Shown here one piece after another: positions 57,467-64,000 of a stretch of 64,000 nucleotides of DNA. The notes beneath the pieces are model-generated. The model had not been told where the DNA came from. It was given only the letters and a program-made list of their open reading frames with translations, and did not search any database. The stretch is from an uncultured Geobacter sp. (GTDB lineage Bacteria; Desulfobacterota; Desulfuromonadia; Geobacterales; Geobacteraceae): positions 1-64,000 of the forward strand of contig CAIYDQ010000003.1 in the NCBI GenBank assembly GCA_903925075.1, given 5' to 3'. The position numbers and the translations under genes are program-made. Position 1 is the stretch's first letter. Each line of letters starts with the position of its first letter.

Positions 57467-59638
57467 GTGATCCGCATGATGCAGCGATGGCAATGGCAGC
57501 GGCACCTCCTGGCCGCCTCGGCGTTCTTTCTCCTGTTCTGGGTCGGCGATGCGCTGATCGATTCCTTGTTCTGGGGGGGAAGCTTCGTCCGGGAGTTGAT
57601 TTCGCCTGATCAGCGCGAGTTGTACATGCGCAGCACCTCCTGTTTCCTTTTGTGCGTGCTGCTTTCGGCTCTTTTTCTGCTCTTCGAGCGCCGACGCCGG
57701 GACGAGATCGAACTCAGGCGCTCCGACGACTTTTCCCGCATCTTCTTCGAATCGGCAAACGACGCCATCTGCGTCATCGGCACCGACGGCATGACCATCC
57801 TCGGCGTGAACGGCATCTTCCTCGCCAAATTCGGCCTTACCCAGAAGGAGGCGGTCGGCATGTGCTTTCCCGATCTGATCGGCAGCCGACAGCTTCCCGA
57901 GGAGATCGTGATTCAGTTGGCGGAAAGCGCGGGGAGCGGCATCGCCTCGACCCACGAGATCAGTTATCCGGGAACGGACGGAGAGAAGATCTACGAGGAG
58001 ATCTCCGCGCACCCGCTTGGACACCCGCAGCAGGGGATCGACAGGGTGCTGCACGTGACGCGCGACATCACGGTGCGCAGGCGTTCGGAGGCGCTGCTCA
58101 AGGAGTCCGAGGCGAGGTATCGGGCGATCTTCGAAAACACCGGCACCGCCATGGCGATCATCCGCCCCGACGGCGTGTTGCGCATGGTGAACCGGGGATT
58201 CGAAGCGCTCACCGGGTATGATCGCCAGGAGCTTGAGGGGACCATGTCCCTGGCCGCCTTCGTCGGCGACGGCGACCGGGAGCAGATGCTGCAGCGGATC
58301 AGCCGACACGCGAGCGGCTGCACCGCCCAGCAATGCTTCGAGTTGCAAACGGTCGACCGTTTCGGCGCCGTCAGGTCCATGGCCGGCAACTGGGCCCCGA
58401 TCGCCGGCACTGAGCAGGCCGTGATCTCTTTGGTGGACATCAGCGCGCAGAAACGGGTCGAGGAGGCGCTGCGCAAAAGCAGGGCCACCCTGGCGGTGGC
58501 GCAGCGCATCGCCAGCTTGGGGAACTGGGAGTGGGATCTCGCCAGCGACACCTTGATCTGGTCCGAGGAGATGTACCGCATCTTCGCGGTCACGCCCGGC
58601 GAATTCCGTCCCAGCCATGAGTTGGCCATGCAGGCGGTGCATCCCGAGGACCGGGAGTCGGTAACCAGGTCGGTGAACGACGCCATTTACAACAAGAAGG
58701 GGTATCACCTCGATTACCGGATCGTGCTCCCCGGGGGGCAGCAGCGGACCATCTCGGCGCGGGGCGAGGTGACCTACGACGCGCAAGGCACCCCGCTGCG
58801 CATGGTGGGGACCAATCAGGACGTATCCTGGCGCGTCGAGGCGGAGCAGGCGATCAGGAGCTCGGAGGAGAAATTCTCCAAGGCCTTTCACGGCAGCCCG
58901 GACTCCATCGTCATTACCCGGGCCGACGACGGCTCCTATATCGACGTCAACGACGCCTTCTTGAACCACACCGGCTACAGCCGCGACGAGGTGATCGGCA
59001 GGAGCGCCGCGCAGATGAGGATCTGGGCCGATCCCGAGGCGCGCATGGTGATGCTGCGGCTCTTGAACCGCTACGGCCACGTGCGCAACCTCGATGTCCG
59101 CTTCCGGATGAAGTCGGGCGAGATCAGGGAACTGCTCTGGTCGGCCGACGTGATCGAGTACCGGGGCGAGGCCTGCCTGATCGCCATTTCCCACGACGTC
59201 ACCGATCAGCGCAATCTGGAGAAGGAGCTCTTGGAGAGCGACGCCCGCCTCTTCATGAAGCATGAGGAGCTGGTAAAGCTGTTCCACCAGATGGAGGGGA
59301 TCAGGCGCGAATGGGAGGAGACCATGGACTGCCTGGGCGACCTGTTCATAGTCGCCGACCAGTCGGGCAAGATCCGCAGGTTCAACCGGGCGGTGGAGGT
59401 CTTCACCGGCAAGCTGCACCGGGAGATTGTGGGCAGGGATTATCCGGGGTTGCTGGACGAGCATGGGCTGAAAGGGCATCTGGAGGCGCCCGGCGTGGAG
59501 CTGTTGCACGAGCCGAGCGGCAAGTGGCTGGTGCTCAAGCGCTACGGCTTTCAGGCCGCGGAGCTGGACGGCGGCATGCGCGAGGTGTTGATCGTCAACG
59601 ACACCTCCGCGCTGCGCCCGCGCGCTATGTCAATTTAA
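57467..59638 (+). CDS. Multi-PAS membrane sensor protein with no recognisable output domain
   Basis: One or two N-terminal TM, then four to five PAS repeats (ESANDAICVIGTDGMTILGVNG; ENTGTAMAIIRPDGVLRMVNRGFEALTGYDR; HGSPDSIVITRADDGSYIDVNDAFLNHTGYSRDEV; CLGDLFIVADQSGKIRRFNRAVEVFTGK); ends ...REVLIVNDTSALRPRAMSI. Confidence 0.88.
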   Translation: MIRMMQRWQWQRHLLAASAFFLLFWVGDALIDSLFWGGSFVRELISPDQRELYMRSTSCFLLCVLLSALFLLFERRRRDEIELRRSDDFSRIFFESANDAICVIGTDGMTILGVNGIFLAKFGLTQKEAVGMCFPDLIGSRQLPEEIVIQLAESAGSGIASTHEISYPGTDGEKIYEEISAHPLGHPQQGIDRVLHVTRDITVRRRSEALLKESEARYRAIFENTGTAMAIIRPDGVLRMVNRGFEALTGYDRQELEGTMSLAAFVGDGDREQMLQRISRHASGCTAQQCFELQTVDRFGAVRSMAGNWAPIAGTEQAVISLVDISAQKRVEEALRKSRATLAVAQRIASLGNWEWDLASDTLIWSEEMYRIFAVTPGEFRPSHELAMQAVHPEDRESVTRSVNDAIYNKKGYHLDYRIVLPGGQQRTISARGEVTYDAQGTPLRMVGTNQDVSWRVEAEQAIRSSEEKFSKAFHGSPDSIVITRADDGSYIDVNDAFLNHTGYSRDEVIGRSAAQMRIWADPEARMVMLRLLNRYGHVRNLDVRFRMKSGEIRELLWSADVIEYRGEACLIAISHDVTDQRNLEKELLESDARLFMKHEELVKLFHQMEGIRREWEETMDCLGDLFIVADQSGKIRRFNRAVEVFTGKLHREIVGRDYPGLLDEHGLKGHLEAPGVELLHEPSGKWLVLKRYGFQAAELDGGMREVLIVNDTSALRPRAMSI

Positions 59639-59710
59639 GCTCGGCGCGCTCGCGCTCATTAGAAAGATGCGTTAAAACGGCCACTTGAGCGGGCACAGAC
59701 TCATTGTTTG

Positions 59711-59739
59711 TTGACGCGATGGTGGCCGCGTGGTATAAA
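59711..59739 (+). promoter_or_regulatory. Sigma70-type promoter for rlpA-like gene
   Basis: TTGACG (59711-59716)-17-TATAAA (59734-59739). Confidence 0.65.
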
Positions 59740-59767
59740 GTGACCTCGCCCAACAAAGGAGGTGCGC

Positions 59768-60232
59768 ATGGCATCAAACGAGCGGAGCGGCAGACTGGCG
59801 CGTATCTGCGCTATTTGCCTGATGTTCCTCCCGATCCACACGCTTCCCCTGCTGGCTGCAGAAAAGGCAGTAAACAACGTTGAAAAACCGGTAGCAAAGA
59901 GCGAAACACCCAAGAAGACGTCGATGGTAACAAAGCTGGTGGGCATAGCCTCGTACTATGCCAAGAAGTTCCACGGGAGAAAGACTACCTCGGGAGAGCG
60001 TTATCAGCCGGAAATGATGACGGCCGCCCATCAGAGTCTTCCCTTGGGCACCAGGGTTCGGGTTAAGAACCTCGCCAACGACAAAGAAGTGACGGTGGTA
60101 GTCAATGACCGTTGCCGCAAGAAGAGTATCCCGTTCATAGATCTTTCGCGGGCTGCGGCAAAGAAGCTGGGATTTTTCGGGGCGGGAAGGGCCAACGTGG
60201 CCATTATTCCGTTGCTGGAAGGAGAATCCTGA
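59768..60232 (+). CDS. Septal ring lytic transglycosylase RlpA-family protein
   Basis: KLVGIASYYAKKFHGRKTTSGERYQPEMMTAAHQSLPLGTRVRVKNLANDKEVTVVVNDR. Confidence 0.92.
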   Translation: MASNERSGRLARICAICLMFLPIHTLPLLAAEKAVNNVEKPVAKSETPKKTSMVTKLVGIASYYAKKFHGRKTTSGERYQPEMMTAAHQSLPLGTRVRVKNLANDKEVTVVVNDRCRKKSIPFIDLSRAAAKKLGFFGAGRANVAIIPLLEGES

Positions 60233-60267
60233 AACATAAACCGCATCACAAACTGGGCGAAGCAGTG

Positions 60268-60299
60268 AAAAAGGCCGGGGCGATCCCCCGGCCTTTTTT
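60268..60299 (+). terminator. Rho-independent terminator
   Basis: AAAAAGGCCGGGGCGATCCCCCGGCCTTTTTT. Confidence 0.85.
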
Positions 60300-60349
60300 C
60301 GTGAACGATGTTCGGTTCGAAGAGGATGGGCCTGCCCGCTTCCGTTATT

Positions 60350-60760
60350 TCATTCGCCGACCTCTATGGTGACTTCGAAGATCCGCGTCGAAGCGGCGAC
60401 GCTTTCGAAGGGGCGGTGGTAGATGAATTTCAAGGGCGCGCTGCCGACGGCGCTAGCCTGGAAGCTGAAGCTGTAGATCCCGCCGGCGCCCAGCGCACGG
60501 CTGTCGGGAGCGAACTGCGGCTCTCCCAGCTGCGCCAGCACGGCATCGGCTCCTGCGCTCTTCTCCCAGACGAAGCCGGTCGTGGGATTGCCTCTCAGTC
60601 GGACCGTCAGCTTTTGTCCTCGGCAAAGCGTCACGGTCGAGCCGGCGGCGTCCTCTTCGATCACCTTTGCGGGCGCAGGCGCAGCGCACGCCTGTCCGGG
60701 GCAGGCCCAGACGAGAGCCGCCATCGCCACCAGTATGCTGCGCAGTCGTTTGCGAGACAT
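60350..60760 (-). CDS. Chagasin/I42-family protease inhibitor-like secreted protein
   Basis: Signal peptide; LRGNPTTGFVWEKSAG (NPTTG loop); GIYSFSFQASAVGSAPLKFIYHRPFE. Confidence 0.88.
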   Translation of the reverse strand: MSRKRLRSILVAMAALVWACPGQACAAPAPAKVIEEDAAGSTVTLCRGQKLTVRLRGNPTTGFVWEKSAGADAVLAQLGEPQFAPDSRALGAGGIYSFSFQASAVGSAPLKFIYHRPFESVAASTRIFEVTIEVGE

Positions 60761-60777
60761 AGCTTGAACCTCCTTAG

Positions 60778-61158
60778 CTATTTATCGAGCGTCTTGGCCG
60801 GTCGCGCGCTGCCGCTCGCGTGTTCGGCCCGGTCTTTTTTCTTCCCCGCCAGATAAGCGTCGACCGTGCCGATTATCCAGCAAAGAAGCAGGAGCGCCGA
60901 AATCCGGTTGCTGGTCGCATCGTCTGGCGCCCGGCTTGCCGATTTCAGCAGCGCGACCATGTCGACCGAACTCCCCTCCGATTCCATCCTTTCCAAAATG
61001 GCGAACGCCTGCTGGCCGGCCTTGCGCACGATGAAAGCCAAGCAGGCGGAGACCAACACGATCAAGGCGATGCCCCGCAGATAGCACCGAAGCCAAAGTT
61101 GTCCCACGCCCGGATAAACCAGCGCGGACAGGAGCGCTCCCTTGAGCGATTTTTTCAT
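60778..61158 (-). CDS. Small membrane protein, function unknown
   Basis: MKKSLKGALLSALVYPGVGQLWLRCYLRGIALIVLVSACLAFIV...ISALLLLCWIIGTVDAYLAGKKKD. Confidence 0.7.
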   Translation of the reverse strand: MKKSLKGALLSALVYPGVGQLWLRCYLRGIALIVLVSACLAFIVRKAGQQAFAILERMESEGSSVDMVALLKSASRAPDDATSNRISALLLLCWIIGTVDAYLAGKKKDRAEHASGSARPAKTLDK

Positions 61159-61191
61159 AGGTCCTCCTCTAGGCGCCGTCCATAACGACTT

Positions 61192-61263
61192 CCCATAATT
61201 CCCATAGTTCCCATAGTTCCCATAGTTCCCATAATTCCCACGCTGGAGGGCGTGGGAACTATC
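61192..61263. repeat. 9-bp minisatellite (CCCATAGTT/CCCATAATT x5) abutting a palindrome
   Basis: CCCATAATT CCCATAGTT x3 CCCATAATT, then TTCCCACGC-tggagg-GCGTGGGAA, then CTAT. Confidence 0.85.
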
Positions 61264-61373
61264 GGTCGGAGAACATCGGATCTGCTGAATAGTAACAGCT
61301 AAGAATAAATAAGGAAGGCAGCCGATTCACAAGCAGTGGGTGGGAGTGGGGCTAATGCATGCGTCCGCGCCGG

Positions 61374-62024
61374 TCAGAACTCGAACAAGAACCCACCGAG
61401 GCAACTGGTGCCGCCGATATTGAGGGAGTCGCCGGAAACGGTATTCGCCATGGCGCGCGTGTATTTCCCCTCAACGAAGAGATAGGTGTGGTAGATGCGC
61501 GCCTCCTTATACAAACTCTTTGCCGCGTCGGAGTCCAGGGCGTCCAGTAAAAGCTGCACGCCTCCCCTGGCGTGGTACCCGTTCACCGAGCCTTGCGTCG
61601 TTCCCTGGTCTTTCACCTCCAGACGATAGAACATCCGCGTGTAGCCGCCTCCCGCGTAGGGGACCAGCCACTGGTTCTCGTTGAATATGCCGCGCGCCAG
61701 CACGAAGACGTTCAAGGGCGCGTGCTGGCTGGTCACCTCGCCGGCCGGCACCGTGCCGCTGGAACTTACGGCCTGACCTTTCCCGGTAGCCGAGCCGTAA
61801 CTCACTTCGATCCCTACCTCGACGTTTCTGTGCACTTTATACGACAGAGAGCCGCCGTATTCGCCCAGGTAACTGCTGCCGTAAAACTGCGACCAGTTGG
61901 CAGTGGCGGGGAAAAAGGCTCCCCCTTTCAACTCCAACGACCAGTGAGGCCGGCCGGTCCGGGCGTCGTCCGCACATGCAAAGCTTGGCAACAGTATCAG
62001 GAACAACAGTATGAATTTTTTCAA
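61374..62024 (-). CDS. Outer-membrane beta-barrel protein (OmpW-like)
   Basis: Signal peptide; [51 protein letters not shown]-terminal ...CLGGFLFEF. Confidence 0.78.
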   Translation of the reverse strand: MKKFILLFLILLPSFACADDARTGRPHWSLELKGGAFFPATANWSQFYGSSYLGEYGGSLSYKVHRNVEVGIEVSYGSATGKGQAVSSSGTVPAGEVTSQHAPLNVFVLARGIFNENQWLVPYAGGGYTRMFYRLEVKDQGTTQGSVNGYHARGGVQLLLDALDSDAAKSLYKEARIYHTYLFVEGKYTRAMANTVSGDSLNIGGTSCLGGFLFEF

Positions 62025-63892
62025 CGCATGCCTCCGGAGTGGACCAGCAGCCTTCTAGCATTTCTCCGGCGCGATAACGCTGAAAAAGCGATAGCTAGCA
62101 TCATAATGGCGATTTTTGCCGGCAATGGGACGTGCAACAGTAAGAACGAGCCGACCACCAGCGGCAGCAATGCCAGGCGTACCGGGGCTTTCAACCAGGG
62201 GTGCACGTTGATGAAATGGGCGCCCTTGGGGCCGTAGTGGTAGTACCAGGCGACGAATGCACGGCCGGGCGCGTTGGTTAAAAGGAAGCGGTCCCTGAAG
62301 TCGCGCAGCACCTGCACTTGCGGCGCGGAGTAGAAGCCGAAGGCCGCGGTGGCGATGAAGCACCCCTCGCCCTTCAGGTTGGGAACAGGGGCGATCGGGG
62401 CCGGGGCCTCTTTGACGACGTTGGACTGAGGGCTGGGCGCAGCGGCAGCCAGCACTTGGTTGGTCTCGTTGGAGAAGGTGCTCTCGTTGCCGCTTCCAGG
62501 ACTTGAGGGAAGGGTGCCGTCGATCACGGCGGTAACGGCTGCGAAAAACCTGAGCTCGGCCAAGGCGGCGACGGTCACGAAATAGGGTGTGCCGTTGGTC
62601 AATCCGGTAAGCGTCGCCGTGGTGACCGAGGCTGCGACGTCCCTGGTTGTCGGATTGGCGGGAAGGTTGGCGGTGTCGGCCGTGGTGCTGTAGAAGATCC
62701 GGTAGCCGGTTGCGCCGGGAACGGCAGTCCAGGTGAGTTGGAGTGACTGGTTCAGTGAGGTGACGCTGGCCAGTTGCGGCGCGGCCGGTGTGGTCGGAGG
62801 CGTGGTCGGCAGGTTGCTCAAGGTGGCGCTGTTGGTGGATACCTTAAAGCCAGAGGGACCTTCGGTGGCCTGCGCGCCGCTGTAGCTTGGAGGACTCTTG
62901 GAAAACCGGGAGACCGTATCGTAGTAGACGCGATACGCGGTCACCTTGGGGTTGGCGCTTGTGCTCCAGCTGAGCGCCATGGTCGACGGCGTGCTTAACG
63001 AGGAGGAGAGGTCGCCGATCGGAGCGAGAATGTTGTCGCTGAACGGGCCGCCGTACGCTCCCATGTCGGAGGTGCTGGTGTTGAAGGAGTTCGGGTATGA
63101 GGGATTGCCGGAGCCCACGGCGGGCGAATTCGGCCGCAGATGGAAATCGCTTGCCGGGTCCACGAACAGCGGGTCGGCATTGGGCCTGCCCGCTTGTGGG
63201 TTCGGCACAGAGTTTAGACCGAGGTCGGAGACGCCGTTGCTGCCGTTGGCGAAAAAATAGCTGTACGACAAGGTCACTGCGCTGCCGGTGATGGCGGTGC
63301 CGTTTCCGTAGAATATGTCGTTGGTGATAACGACGTTGGAGCTGGTGCTGATGGCCGTTTTATTGCTGACGAAGGTGTTGTTGATGATGGAGGTGTTGAT
63401 GGTGTTGGCGTCCTGGATCTGAACGGCGGTGCCGGACTGGCCCAGGTGGAAGACGTTGCTCCTGATGTCGATGGCATTGCCGCCGCTTATCGAGATGGCG
63501 ACCGTCGCGCTCTGGAAGGTGAAGTTGCTGATGGTTACGTCGTGAAGGCCAGCCAGGGAGATGGTGGTGCCGGCGCTGTTAAGGAAAGTGTTCGCAGTGC
63601 TGGTCCCTTTGATCTGGATGTTGCTGACAGGGGAAAACGATTCCACGTAGGGATTGCCGTTGTCGGCTTGAACCTCGATGATGAACCTGTCGCCGGTATG
63701 GAGCGGATCCTGGCGGTTGGCGTTGATTTGGATTATGGCTGCTCCGATGGTGCCGAATTCCCCGGCCGCCGGATTATGCCGGACGATCAGGGTTACCACC
63801 GGGTTTGCCGCGGCCATGGCGACTTCAGGTGTGGATATGCCCAAAAGAACGCATGCAGCGGCTGCTAAAAAGATAAACCGGGCCAATCGCAT
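62021..63892 (-). CDS. Secreted parallel-beta-helix + fibronectin type III protein with CFI-box C-terminal domain
   Basis: Right-handed beta-helix-like repeats ([12 protein letters not shown]...[34 protein letters not shown]...); two Fn3-like domains ([45 protein letters not shown]); [46 protein letters not shown] then TM and RRRNARR. Confidence 0.85.
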   Translation of the reverse strand: MRLARFIFLAAAACVLLGISTPEVAMAAANPVVTLIVRHNPAAGEFGTIGAAIIQINANRQDPLHTGDRFIIEVQADNGNPYVESFSPVSNIQIKGTSTANTFLNSAGTTISLAGLHDVTISNFTFQSATVAISISGGNAIDIRSNVFHLGQSGTAVQIQDANTINTSIINNTFVSNKTAISTSSNVVITNDIFYGNGTAITGSAVTLSYSYFFANGSNGVSDLGLNSVPNPQAGRPNADPLFVDPASDFHLRPNSPAVGSGNPSYPNSFNTSTSDMGAYGGPFSDNILAPIGDLSSSLSTPSTMALSWSTSANPKVTAYRVYYDTVSRFSKSPPSYSGAQATEGPSGFKVSTNSATLSNLPTTPPTTPAAPQLASVTSLNQSLQLTWTAVPGATGYRIFYSTTADTANLPANPTTRDVAASVTTATLTGLTNGTPYFVTVAALAELRFFAAVTAVIDGTLPSSPGSGNESTFSNETNQVLAAAAPSPQSNVVKEAPAPIAPVPNLKGEGCFIATAAFGFYSAPQVQVLRDFRDRFLLTNAPGRAFVAWYYHYGPKGAHFINVHPWLKAPVRLALLPLVVGSFLLLHVPLPAKIAIMMLAIAFSALSRRRNARRLLVHSGGMR

Positions 63893-64000
63893 AATAACCG
63901 CCTTGACTTGCTAATATCCTTCGGGAAAAAAACGGAAACGGCTTGCTCAAAAGCGCGTCTGCCGAGAAGTCTTTCCCAAAGGTGCGGGCATACTAGCATA

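Noticed and set aside
57452-59509. 685-aa antisense ORF opposite the multi-PAS gene
   Set aside because: Same shadow-ORF pattern; the sense frame has clear PAS domains.
61201-61236. CRISPR-like direct repeats
   Set aside because: Units are 9 bp with no spacers; a minisatellite, not a CRISPR array.

Overview
A high-GC, gene-dense bacterial chromosome segment. Gene content (futalosine-pathway mqnB/mqnD, many PAS/GGDEF/MCP signalling genes, CFI-box C-terminal domain) looks Geobacter-like; that taxon is an inference. Most of it is core: partial glgC, leuB, two adjacent asd paralogs, truA, rplM-rpsI, argC, a YgiQ-type radical SAM gene, ilvE, rpoH, plsY, a copper P-type ATPase, lpxH, an amino-acid ABC transporter, and a complete type II secretion operon (gspC-D-E-F-G-H-I-J-K-L-M-N, minus strand). 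I found no tRNA, rRNA or CRISPR array. The observations most worth a second look are: (1) an MNT-HEPN pair inserted inside the gsp operon between gspF and gspG; (2) a three-copy 91-111 bp palindromic repeat family (GTAGGTCGCGTT...AACACGACCTAC), one copy just behind a probable orphan MazE-like antitoxin whose toxin looks lost; (3) an in-frame amber codon separating the YihY membrane domain from its C-terminal winged-helix-like domain; (4) a nested double hairpin (BIME-like) between the two asd genes; (5) a promoter-to-terminator unit (~110 nt) upstream of a hybrid sensor operon, a candidate sRNA or attenuator; (6) a CIRCE operator on the rpoH promoter; (7) gspH without a canonical start codon; (8) small SD-preceded ORFs flanking an MCP gene; (9) repeat-encoded C-terminus of a MauE/DoxX-like protein. 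I cannot claim a definitively new system from sequence reading alone.
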